Origin: BTRG01 sp036986275
GTDB taxonomy: Bacteria; Pseudomonadota; Gammaproteobacteria; Acidiferrobacterales; SZUA-150
Assembly (NCBI GenBank): GCA_036986275.1
Contig: BTRG01000072.1
Location: forward strand, 1-10,233
Direction of reading: 5' to 3'
Length of the DNA: 10,233 nt
Under the pieces are notes generated by a model, which saw only the letters and a program-made list of their open reading frames with translations, was not told where the DNA came from and ran no database searches. Position numbers and translations under genes: made by a program. Within the stretch, counting starts at the first letter, position 1. Every line of letters starts with the position of its first letter. Positions 1 through 7,103 of the stretch are shown one piece after another.

Positions 1-117
1 ACTCAGCGGCCCATTCCCTGAAAAAACAAAAACACATCAAACGCCTCGCACTGATTCTCTACAGGTTAGATTGATCAGAATTTAGTGGCTTCCAGATTGA
101 CTGGTGAGAAATGCGGG
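1..117. other. Left-edge non-coding stretch downstream of carbamoyltransferase 1
   Basis: This is the sequence 3' of the last gene of the leftward cassette. I see no convincing reading frame, RNA gene or strong terminator. A weak 4-bp stem (CCAG/CTGG, around 92-104) and a T-rich run on the minus strand near positions 20-35 are present but not paired in the usual terminator layout. The neighbouring gene to the left lies outside the window. Confidence 0.4.
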
Positions 118-1953
118 CTAATCCGGCTCAAATGACTCATGGTAGCTTTTCCCAAGCCCTTTATCCTGTTCTGATTTTATCAGCTCATAGTCACCTATAT
201 AGAGACGATCCATTTCTGTGCCCATGAAACAGGCAAACGCATCGTCAGGCGTACATACAATAGGTTCACCACGAACATTAAAAGATGTATTCACCACCAA
301 ACCGAAACCGGTTCTGTTCTTAAATTCGCTGATCAGTCTATGATAGCGCGGATTGGTTTGACTGCTAACGGTTTGGATCCGTGCGCTGTAATCCACATGC
401 GTTACCGCCGGGATATCCGATCGTGTAACATTTAACAGCTCCATCCCTGTCCTGAAACTTTCGTCCTTGGTTGGCTGTATCCTGCGCGCCGGATTTACCG
501 GAGCAACAACCAACATATAGGGGCTATCCCCCTTCATCTCAAAGTACTCCTGAACATCCTCTTCCAGCACTGACGGCGCAAAGGGCCGAAAGGATTCGCG
601 ATATTTAATTTTCAAATTGACAGTCTTTTGTGTTTCAGTCGATGCCGGGTTAGCGAGTATACTTCTGCAACCCAGCGCGCGGGGACCATATTCCATTCTT
701 CCCTGGAACCAGCCAACTACCTCGTTATCAGCCAGTGCCTGCGATGCATGGGCATACAGTTCCTCGTCTGCAAGCAGGTGATAACGGGCACCGGCTTTAT
801 CAAGTTGCCTGCTAATTTCAGCGTTGCTAAAAGCAGGGCCAAGATAGCTGCCTGACATATGATCATGATTACTGTCAACCTTGCGTTCGCCGTCACATGC
901 CTGATAGTACATGGCTAATGCGGCGCCTAGTGCACCTCCCGCATCACCGGCTGCGGGCTGTATCCAGATATCATCAAACAACTGTTCCTTTAGTAGTTTG
1001 CCATTGGCGACACAGTTTAGTGCAACACCTCCTGCCAGACAGAGGTTGGCTATGCCATAGTCATTACGAATATTTCTGGCAATCCTGATCACCACTTCTT
1101 CCGTTATCTCCTGCACTGAACTGGCCAGATCCATATCCAGCTGCGTGATCTTATCTTCAGTTTTACGTGGCGGTCTTCCAAAGAGTTTGTGAAATCGATG
1201 GTTGGTCATAGTCAGGCTGGTACAATAGCTAAAGTACTTCATATTCAACCGGAAAGAACCATCGTCCCGAATATCTATAAGATGCTTGCGAATCAAATCG
1301 GCATAGATAGGCTTGCCGTAAGGCGCCAAACCCATCAACTTGTATTCGCCTGAATTTACCTTAAATCCCGTGTAGTACGTAAAAGCAGAATAGAGAAGCC
1401 CAAGGGAATGGGGGAAATGTATTTCTTTTTTAGCCGTAATCTTGTTTCCATGTCCCGTCATGACCGTTGTGGTAGCCCATTCGCCCACGCCATCCATGGT
1501 AAGAATAACGGCTTCATTAAACGGTGACGGAAAAAATGCAGAAGCGGCATGGGATAGGTGGTGCTCTGTAAATCGAAGTCGATTGCGGACATCAAAATCG
1601 GACTCTATTTCCGCGAATGCCCTGACCAACAGATTCTTTTGATAGAGTTTTTCTTTTAGCCAAACCGGCATCGCATTGACAAAACTCCTGAACCCGATTG
1701 GCACAAATGCCAGATAGGTTTCAAGCAAACGCTCAAACTTCAGGAATGGCTTGTCATAGAAAACAATATATTGCACATCTTTCAGACTGATCCCTGCCTG
1801 GCTCAGGCAATACTTTATGGCGCTGCGAGGAAAACCCGAATAGTGTTTTTTTCGATTAAACCGTTCTTCCTGGACCGCGGCAATAATATCTCCATCATGT
1901 ATAAGCGCCGCTGCGCTATCATGATAGAAGGCCGATATTCCCAGTACCCACAC
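118..1953 (-). CDS. O-carbamoyltransferase, NodU/CmcH/TobZ family (copy 1, SxtI-like)
   Basis: This cytosolic enzyme is predicted to form carbamoyl-adenylate from carbamoyl phosphate and ATP and pass the carbamoyl group to a sugar hydroxyl. From the GTG at 1951-1953 it is 611 residues, a usual family length. The N-terminus is typical (VLGISAFYHDSAAALI). Next come HHLSHAASAF (131-140), whose H131xxxH135 matches the Kae1-like metal site; DGVGEW (154-159); GGVALN (308-313); QPAAGDAGG with Asp337 as third metal ligand; GRMEYGPRALG (418-428); and NTSFN (555-559) in the C-terminal domain. The frame stays open to a GTG at 2016, giving 632 residues, but those extra 21 codons lie over the DUF5989 gene in another frame and do not resemble the family. 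I therefore start at 1953, one base after the DUF5989 stop (TGA-C-GTG), which implies translational coupling; the ribosome site is weak. The acceptor is unknown; a surface glycan is my inference. Confidence 0.95.
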   Translation of the reverse strand: MWVLGISAFYHDSAAALIHDGDIIAAVQEERFNRKKHYSGFPRSAIKYCLSQAGISLKDVQYIVFYDKPFLKFERLLETYLAFVPIGFRSFVNAMPVWLKEKLYQKNLLVRAFAEIESDFDVRNRLRFTEHHLSHAASAFFPSPFNEAVILTMDGVGEWATTTVMTGHGNKITAKKEIHFPHSLGLLYSAFTYYTGFKVNSGEYKLMGLAPYGKPIYADLIRKHLIDIRDDGSFRLNMKYFSYCTSLTMTNHRFHKLFGRPPRKTEDKITQLDMDLASSVQEITEEVVIRIARNIRNDYGIANLCLAGGVALNCVANGKLLKEQLFDDIWIQPAAGDAGGALGAALAMYYQACDGERKVDSNHDHMSGSYLGPAFSNAEISRQLDKAGARYHLLADEELYAHASQALADNEVVGWFQGRMEYGPRALGCRSILANPASTETQKTVNLKIKYRESFRPFAPSVLEEDVQEYFEMKGDSPYMLVVAPVNPARRIQPTKDESFRTGMELLNVTRSDIPAVTHVDYSARIQTVSSQTNPRYHRLISEFKNRTGFGLVVNTSFNVRGEPIVCTPDDAFACFMGTEMDRLYIGDYELIKSEQDKGLGKSYHESFEPD

Positions 1954-1954
1954 G

Positions 1955-2104
1955 TCAGAAGATAGTGTAAATAAAGGGTGCGATGACACTACCTTCGCTA
2001 AACACAATAAGCCCACCCAGAAGCAATAACACCAGGATAATAGGTAGAAGCCAGAGTTTCTTTCTGGCCTTCATAAATTCCCAAAGTTCTTGCAGAAACT
2101 CCAT
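1955..2104 (-). CDS. DUF5989-type small membrane protein, 49 aa (possible SxtK counterpart)
   Basis: This short gene was found by translating the gap by hand. It begins MEFLQELWEFMKARKKLW and ends FIYTIF. An amphipathic start is followed by a basic patch (KARKK, 12-16) and one hydrophobic segment (about 17-35, LWLLPIILVLLLLGGLIVF), then a short SEGSVIAPF tail. This matches the DUF5989 small proteins I know from beside carbamoyltransferase and SxtJ genes. The start ATG overlaps the SxtJ stop as TAATG. An AGAGG ribosome site lies 8 bases upstream, and its own TGA is one base before the carbamoyltransferase GTG. Function is unknown; a membrane-tethering or partner role for the carbamoyltransferase is inference. 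The equivalence to cyanobacterial SxtK rests on size and gene order, not an alignment. Confidence 0.85.
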   Translation of the reverse strand: MEFLQELWEFMKARKKLWLLPIILVLLLLGGLIVFSEGSVIAPFIYTIF

Positions 2105-2490
2105 TAGAATTGCCTCTTGAACGAGTCACCGGACCACACTTCCTTTCGTTCAATCCAGTAACTATCCGATTTACCTATGCCCCCAAGATGCAGAGGGTTA
2201 TGTCCAAATATCCTTAACACCATACCGATAGGCCATACCATTATCCAATATACAGCACCAAGTATGATGCGTGTATTGATAAAACTGAGCCAGTTGCCGA
2301 TCCACAACCATAACTTCAGGAATGGTCTGATAACTACCGGTATTAACGCTGCAATAACCGCTATACATGCGGCTGCGATAATCCATGGCAACCTGATATT
2401 CCCGTCTGGCAACAACAAAGGCACACTGGCGATTCCGGCTGCGATCACTGCCAGAATAAAACCAAACGACCGCTCTTTAGTATGATTCAC
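2104..2490 (-). CDS. SxtJ-family membrane protein
   Basis: This is a 128-residue integral membrane protein. Hydrophobic segments lie at about 10-27, 34-53 and 76-95. They are followed by a polar C-terminal tail containing SDSYWIERKE and ending in SFKRQF. Size, the paired N-terminal helices and the tail match the SxtJ family, named from the saxitoxin cluster, whose biochemical role is unknown. The GTG start overlaps the stop of the SGNH hydrolase as GTGA, and AAGG lies about 10 bases upstream. The stop overlaps the DUF5989 start as TAATG. Such packing argues for stoichiometric co-translation, perhaps of a complex with the carbamoyltransferase (inference). Confidence 0.85.
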   Translation of the reverse strand: MNHTKERSFGFILAVIAAGIASVPLLLPDGNIRLPWIIAAACIAVIAALIPVVIRPFLKLWLWIGNWLSFINTRIILGAVYWIMVWPIGMVLRIFGHNPLHLGGIGKSDSYWIERKEVWSGDSFKRQF

Positions 2491-3689
2491 TGTGCCAATG
2501 CCTTTATAACCTCAGGGTAGTAATTCTCGGCCATCTTGATTGCGCCTTGCTCTGAGAAATGAACCCGGTCAACAAAATATTTATCCTCATGCGGGACCAG
2601 CGACGCATTATCCACCCAGCCTGTTTTTAAAGTACTGGCCAGGCGTTTCAGTACAGCATTGTATCTCAACAAACCTTGCTGTATCCCTTCAAGCTTCAGT
2701 CCCCTGATAAATGCAGCCAGACTGACCAGTTCGATTTTCTGCTTGCTTGAAAGTGCCATTACGTTTTTCTCGATATTATAGTCCTTATGCAAATCATGCA
2801 GTGTCGCAAAAGACGAAAGTATGGGGATCGCCCCACCCGATCTGGCTATCGCCACCAGGCTGCGAATATTATGCTCAAACACCTCCTCCGCTATGGATGG
2901 AACCGTTGACAGCCTGGATTCATAATTCTTCAGCATACCAATACCTTTCGACTGTTTTGATTCCCTGTACTTGTTCCGCACCCGTACATAGGCCATGGAT
3001 TTGTTCAGCAAACGAATATACACGGGCGGTGTCTCGATTTGACCATAAGGTTGTGTGTGTATGTGGGTATAGTCTGGAGCAAAATTATTTTGTGGTCGAA
3101 CCGCCTTCAAATCATTATATGCATGATAGATAAGAACAACATCCGGCTTGTAATGTATGACTCTTGTCGCAAGATTTCCAATACTCTGAGCCGTATCAAA
3201 CCCGGGCACCGCTGCATTTAGAACCGTGACGGTTTTATGCGGGAACTTCCTTGCAACCCGGGCCGCAATCACTCCTGGCCAGTTCTCTTCAAAGGTGAGA
3301 TTAACATTTGCTGACGTTGACGCCCCGATCACGGCGATACGTATCTCATTTGGCTTTTTATCAATCTCCAGGCCTGGGCCTCCAGTCATAAAACCATCAG
3401 CACCGATAAATATTCTGGCTTTTTTCTTCGAGTTTGGGTGACTCCCTTCAAATACCGTATTCTTTCTATATATAAAGCCGGTAAAAGGATGCCAGACATA
3501 TATATCCCGGATCTCCTGATCCAGCGGATCAAGTTCGTGCAACGCCAGCGTAAAGCCGTTACCGCTTACATATGAAACGCTTCGAGTGACCAGTTCAATG
3601 ACGAAAACAAAAACCAGTATGGCCAGCAAAGAGCCAAACAGATACAGCATTATTGTTTTCTTCATTGTATTGGCCGGCGAGTTTTCCAT
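2487..3689 (-). CDS. Membrane-anchored SGNH/GDSL hydrolase (SxtL-like position)
   Basis: This 400-residue protein has a short N-terminal tail, one hydrophobic anchor (about 12-33) and a large domain that would face the periplasm. Block I is IGASTS with candidate nucleophile Ser124. Block II is NAAVPGF with Gly163. Block III is YHAYND with Asn192, where Ala190 replaces the usual Gly of GxND. Block V is DRVHF with Asp374 and His377. The catalytic set is therefore complete, and esterase or acetyltransferase-like chemistry on a glycan is plausible; the substrate is unknown. A less likely start is Met9 (MKKTIM). A purine-rich GGTAAAGGAAG lies upstream, rather far from the ATG (about 17 bases). It is the first gene of the four-gene cassette, and its GTGA overlap couples it to the SxtJ-family gene. 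It begins immediately after the waaA remnant, so its ribosome site lies within remnant sequence. Confidence 0.85.
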   Translation of the reverse strand: MENSPANTMKKTIMLYLFGSLLAILVFVFVIELVTRSVSYVSGNGFTLALHELDPLDQEIRDIYVWHPFTGFIYRKNTVFEGSHPNSKKKARIFIGADGFMTGGPGLEIDKKPNEIRIAVIGASTSANVNLTFEENWPGVIAARVARKFPHKTVTVLNAAVPGFDTAQSIGNLATRVIHYKPDVVLIYHAYNDLKAVRPQNNFAPDYTHIHTQPYGQIETPPVYIRLLNKSMAYVRVRNKYRESKQSKGIGMLKNYESRLSTVPSIAEEVFEHNIRSLVAIARSGGAIPILSSFATLHDLHKDYNIEKNVMALSSKQKIELVSLAAFIRGLKLEGIQQGLLRYNAVLKRLASTLKTGWVDNASLVPHEDKYFVDRVHFSEQGAIKMAENYYPEVIKALAQ

Positions 3690-3695
3690 ATGATT

Positions 3696-3793
3696 TCAGT
3701 GTAGTACTTCCTTTACCATTACCAAAGTTTTATCCCATGCACCACGATTTTCTTGCACCACTTACTGGCCCCGCGGGCACAGGCCATTTCCGT
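3696..3793 (-). pseudogene. Degenerate 3' remnant of a second waaA/kdtA
   Basis: The minus strand here reads TEMACARGA, then after a junction VVQENRGAWDKTLVMVKEVL and a stop (TGA 3696-3698). The intact WaaA in this window reads TEMACAQGA and later MVEENRGALDKILALVAQLL. By hand alignment, 27 of 33 bases match between 3728-3760 and 7151-7183, and 20 of 28 between 3766-3793 and 7283-7310. About 30 codons between the two blocks are missing, and the blocks are in different frames, so the copy is dead. It is diverged from the local waaA, so it looks like the tail of a different strain's gene rather than a recent duplicate. It separates carbamoyltransferase 2 from the SGNH cassette. Confidence 0.85.
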
Positions 3794-3812
3794 CCGGCGT
3801 AACAGGCATTCA

Positions 3813-5537
3813 TTACACCTTCTTGATCAGAAGATCTTCCATAACCAGGTATTGCAGATCCGAACCGTAGAACATGTTCAGCGCATCGGTGGGACTACAA
3901 ACCATGGCCTCGCCGCGACGGTTCAGCGAGGTATTTAAGACCACGGCATTACCGGTATGTTTCTCCATCTCCTCCAGCAGCCGGTAGTAACGGGGGCTGG
4001 TATCCCTGGTTACAATCTGCGCCCGCGCCGTCCCATCTTCGTGCACAACTTCCGGAATGCGTGACTTCCATTCCTCGGCGACATCGAACGTAAACGTCAT
4101 ATAGGGCGACGGGTGCGTCGATTGCAGGATCTCCGCTGCCACGCGATCCAGGATGCTGGGACAGAAGGGGCGCCAGCGCTCACGATATTTGATCTGGGCA
4201 TTGATGCGATCAGCAACACCGGGCGAACTGGGATTACCCAATATGCTGCGCCCACCCAATGCCCGCGGACCGAACTCCATGCGCCCCTGAAACCAGGCGA
4301 CTGGATTGTCGGCAGCCAGAATTTCGGCCGTCCGTGCAGGCACATCATCCAGTATCTCCCAGGCCGGTTGTTGCTCATGCGCGCGGCATGCCGCCATGCA
4401 TTGTTCATTGGTATAGGACGGACCGAGATAAACATGGTCCATTTTCTCCACGGTTTCGCCCAGCTCCATCGCCGCATAGGAGGCGGCGCCAATGGCCGTA
4501 CCGGCGTCACTGGCCGCCGGCTGTACGAACAATTCCTTGACATAAGGCAGAGCGATGATGCGCTGATTCAGTTTGACATTCAGCGCCACGCCACCGGCAA
4601 AACAAAGCTTGCCCGTTTCTCTCAGGATATCGCCGACATGATAGTCGATCAGTCCGAGGGCCACGTCTTCCAGCAGTTTCTGTATCGTCGCCGCATAATC
4701 GATATAGGGGTCATCAATTTCATCGCCTTGCCGTTTTGGCCCCAACCAATTGATCAAGTCGGGACTGAAATAATATCCCTGACCGTTTTCCTTATAACGA
4801 CGCGTGCCGATGACATTGATCAGGCGGGTGTTCACCTTGAAGGACCTGCCATCGTATTGAAGCAGGCGGGAGAAATCATATTTGCTGGCATCACCATATG
4901 GGGCCATGCCCATGACCTTGAATTCACCATCCAGCATTTCAAAACCGAGGTACTCGGTCATGGCGCCATACATGCCACCGAGAGAATCCGGGTCAAAGAA
5001 TTCCCTGGTCTTATGGATACGCCCGTTCTCACCATAACCAAACAAAGTCGTGGCGTACTCACCCTTGCCATCTATGGTCACGATGGCGGCCTTTTCCTGA
5101 AAGCCGCTCAAATGATAGGCACTGCTGGCATGGGCCAGGTGATGTTCCACCGGCATAAACCGCACCCTTTCCGCACCGACACCCAGGTCATCAAGCAGTT
5201 GCATGACACTGGCAACGTTTCGTCGATAACGCCGGTTGCCATTGAACAGCGCCGTGAATGCCCGATCGGGTGCATACCAGTAACGGCGGGCAAAATGCCA
5301 GCGTGCGTGACTGGCCAGTCCGATTTCGGCAAACGGGAAGGCGACGACATCGACATCACCGGGCTTGATGCCGGCATACTCGAAACAAAAGCGGCTGGCT
5401 TCATAGGGAAACTTGCCCTTGGCATGCTTGTCACGCAGAAAGCGTTCTTCCTCGGCCGCGGCAATGAGCTTGCCGTCAATATATAACGCTGCCGAGGGAT
5501 CGTGACTGACAGCACCGGACAGTCCAAGAACAATCAT
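3813..5537 (-). CDS. O-carbamoyltransferase, NodU/CmcH/TobZ family (copy 2)
   Basis: This second carbamoyl-adenylate-dependent O-carbamoyltransferase has 574 residues. It begins MIVLGLSGAVSHDPSAALYI. It then shows HHLAHASSAY (132-141, with H132xxxH136), DGKGEY (156-161), GGVALN (315-320), QPAASDAG with Asp344, WFQGRMEFGPRALGG (415-429) and NTSLN in the C-terminal domain. All ligands expected from the TobZ/Kae1-like fold are present, so it should be active. It is clearly a paralogue of copy 1, but it differs enough in the variable middle (about 215-300) that a different acceptor is likely (inference). The ATG has a purine-rich AAGGAAAAG about 12 bases upstream. An 80-base gap separates it from the kinase-like gene, and no DUF5989 or SxtJ partner sits beside it, unlike copy 1. 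Its acceptor is probably a lipopolysaccharide or other surface sugar, given the waaA neighbourhood. Confidence 0.95.
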   Translation of the reverse strand: MIVLGLSGAVSHDPSAALYIDGKLIAAAEEERFLRDKHAKGKFPYEASRFCFEYAGIKPGDVDVVAFPFAEIGLASHARWHFARRYWYAPDRAFTALFNGNRRYRRNVASVMQLLDDLGVGAERVRFMPVEHHLAHASSAYHLSGFQEKAAIVTIDGKGEYATTLFGYGENGRIHKTREFFDPDSLGGMYGAMTEYLGFEMLDGEFKVMGMAPYGDASKYDFSRLLQYDGRSFKVNTRLINVIGTRRYKENGQGYYFSPDLINWLGPKRQGDEIDDPYIDYAATIQKLLEDVALGLIDYHVGDILRETGKLCFAGGVALNVKLNQRIIALPYVKELFVQPAASDAGTAIGAASYAAMELGETVEKMDHVYLGPSYTNEQCMAACRAHEQQPAWEILDDVPARTAEILAADNPVAWFQGRMEFGPRALGGRSILGNPSSPGVADRINAQIKYRERWRPFCPSILDRVAAEILQSTHPSPYMTFTFDVAEEWKSRIPEVVHEDGTARAQIVTRDTSPRYYRLLEEMEKHTGNAVVLNTSLNRRGEAMVCSPTDALNMFYGSDLQYLVMEDLLIKKV

Positions 5538-5617
5538 GGCGGTGTTATCTTTTCCTTATACAGGCGAATTTATGGAACATACTGTTTTGTTTATTGGCGA
5601 CGGTTGCGATTCCAGGT
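5538..5617. other. 80-base gap between kinase-like gene and carbamoyltransferase 2
   Basis: No reading frame or hairpin of note. It carries the ribosome site of carbamoyltransferase 2. I could not identify a promoter with conviction, so read-through from the upstream genes is the simplest view. Confidence 0.4.
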
Positions 5618-6436
5618 TCAGTTTTTATTGTGATGCTTGCGTGTCAGTTGCTTCCACAAGCTACGCGCCACAGGTGTTAAACGGTCGATGCCGAGATAGG
5701 CCTGCAGAAACCGGGCGCGATCCGTCAACGACCATGGTGAAGAATAACGATTCAGGCTGTCGAGGTCACGCAGGCGTGCGCGCTGTTTTCGCCAACGCCA
5801 TTGATTCGACTCCAGATCAATGATCCGCACATCGGCCTCCCCAGGGATATGTCCGGCATGCAGCAGGGCTTTGGACAGAAACAGGTGTTTGGGATAGAGG
5901 CTATTGTGCTGAAAGTGGCAGGCATGCATCTGTGCCATCAGCTTGGCCACGGCATTGATTACCTGGATCCGTTGTTGTCGTCCCGGCTGGCTGCCTTGTT
6001 GCCAACCCGCAACCCATTGTTCCAGGGATATATAATCATTCAATGCCTCGGTGATCAGTATTGTCTGCTGATGACCGTGTTGCCGACGGCTGGCGAAATA
6101 CACCGGCGTCAGCGTGGCAATATGATGCGCCTGATAACGACATATGGCTTGCCATTCCAGTTCATAGGTGGCAACGCCCTTCAACGGGTGTCGCAGGCTG
6201 CGCCGATTATGGTCCTGTTGCCGCTTCAGGTAGACTGCTGCCATGCGGCCATCCATTTCTAACTCGATATATGATACACCACTCCAGCCTCCACGCCGCT
6301 GGTTACGCGGTTCATACCATGGGGCATCGGCCGTCCAGAGGGCATCAAAATCAACAAAACCCTTGCGCTGTAAAACTTCTTTCCAGTCTTCGGCTATCCA
6401 GGCGGGCGTCACAGTTTGTCGCAAGTCACCACACAT
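5618..6436 (-). CDS. Lipopolysaccharide-kinase-like protein, InaA/WaaP family
   Basis: A protein of 272 residues from the ATG at 6436, or 264 from the GTG at 6412. The kinase-like features are in order: VYLKRQ with Lys71 as candidate ATP lysine; YELEW with Glu92/Glu94; ITEAL hinge (128-132); MHACHFQHNSLYPKHLFL (170-187) in the catalytic-loop position; and RIIDLES with Asp207 as the metal-binding Asp. HNSLYPKH corresponds to the HRDxYxxH stretch of WaaP, and the LYPKH form is what I know from InaA proteins. The Asp of HRD is Ser179 here, so phosphorylation of heptose or Kdo is possible but not assured. The GTG start overlaps the methyltransferase stop as GTGA, a pattern shared with the cassette genes, and I consider it a serious alternative to the ATG 24 bases upstream. 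Neither start has a clear ribosome site. Confidence 0.8.
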   Translation of the reverse strand: MCGDLRQTVTPAWIAEDWKEVLQRKGFVDFDALWTADAPWYEPRNQRRGGWSGVSYIELEMDGRMAAVYLKRQQDHNRRSLRHPLKGVATYELEWQAICRYQAHHIATLTPVYFASRRQHGHQQTILITEALNDYISLEQWVAGWQQGSQPGRQQRIQVINAVAKLMAQMHACHFQHNSLYPKHLFLSKALLHAGHIPGEADVRIIDLESNQWRWRKQRARLRDLDSLNRYSSPWSLTDRARFLQAYLGIDRLTPVARSLWKQLTRKHHNKN

Positions 6437-7023
6437 TTAGGTTGGAAGGGCCAGGAGGCAAAATCAATATGGGTGATCTTTAATCCGGCCTCGGTGCAGA
6501 TTGCCTCAATCTCTTTTCTTGTTAGGGAACGACGGCGGGACCCGCGGCGGCGATTGACAGGTGTATCTATCCAGGCGCTAAAAATTACTCCCTGGCGCCC
6601 GACACGCCGGACACTCTTTAACAACGCCACGCGTTGCTCGTGATTCTGCATATGGTGAAATAATCGGTAACACACGACCCAGTCAAATGATGCGTCGGCA
6701 AAAGGTAAATCAAAAATATTTCCACAGCATAATACACCAGAGCCGCTGTTACGTTGATGTACACGTAACATGGACTCCGAGCTATCCATCGACGCGACCT
6801 CGGTGAATTGCTGCGCCAACACCTCGTGTATACGGCCGGTGCCACAGGGGCCATCGAGAATACTGGTACCGTGGATACGTGATAATGCACGCTGCAATGC
6901 CTGCAGTTCCTTGTGATGACTCCAGCGCCTGAACAGGCCCGCGTTACGGATGGTGTCATCATAGCTGGCTGCGGCATCCAGGGCCTTGTATCGATCGGGA
7001 CGGGCGGTGTCAGAATTTGTCAT
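6409..7023 (-). CDS. Class I SAM-dependent methyltransferase
   Basis: This 204-residue Rossmann-fold methyltransferase shows motif I ILDGPCGTGR (55-64), an acidic residue ending strand 2 (ASMDSS, Asp80), NIFDLPF (102-108) as the adenine-side motif, and FDWVVCYRLFHHM (113-125) as motif IV. An unusual basic stretch, RRRGSRRR (158-165), sits between the last core strands. The substrate cannot be read from sequence; small-molecule or glycan methylation is typical of this fold. It sits 80 bases downstream of waaA and overlaps the kinase-like gene, which suggests surface-glycan work. The ATG has no strong ribosome site, but no better start is visible. Confidence 0.85.
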   Translation of the reverse strand: MTNSDTARPDRYKALDAAASYDDTIRNAGLFRRWSHHKELQALQRALSRIHGTSILDGPCGTGRIHEVLAQQFTEVASMDSSESMLRVHQRNSGSGVLCCGNIFDLPFADASFDWVVCYRLFHHMQNHEQRVALLKSVRRVGRQGVIFSAWIDTPVNRRRGSRRRSLTRKEIEAICTEAGLKITHIDFASWPFQPKCVVTCDKL

Positions 7024-7103
7024 GGGATACTGGTTTGAAATAGCAGGGTCGATTCAACGTGTCGGCGATTCTCTCTCAAATCCCCTTTGGACGCGACTGT
7101 AAT
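7024..7103. other. Gap between waaA and the methyltransferase gene
   Basis: Eighty bases with no reading frame, no clear terminator hairpin and no convincing promoter. The same-strand genes on either side are probably transcribed together. Confidence 0.4.

Noticed and set aside
92..104. Small inverted repeat after carbamoyltransferase 1 as a terminator
   Set aside because: Only a 4-bp stem without an adjacent T tract.
1954..2016. N-terminal 21-codon extension of carbamoyltransferase 1
   Set aside because: It overlaps the DUF5989 gene in another frame and does not resemble the family start VLGISAFYHDSAA.
3699..3727. Possible promoter TTGGTA-16-TACACT just upstream of the SGNH gene
   Set aside because: Both boxes match only 4 of 6 and the start would fall on the ATG; too weak to annotate.
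4113..5486. A 457-codon open frame on the plus strand
   Set aside because: It lies antisense to carbamoyltransferase 2, has no recognisable domain, and is explained by codon bias of the real gene.
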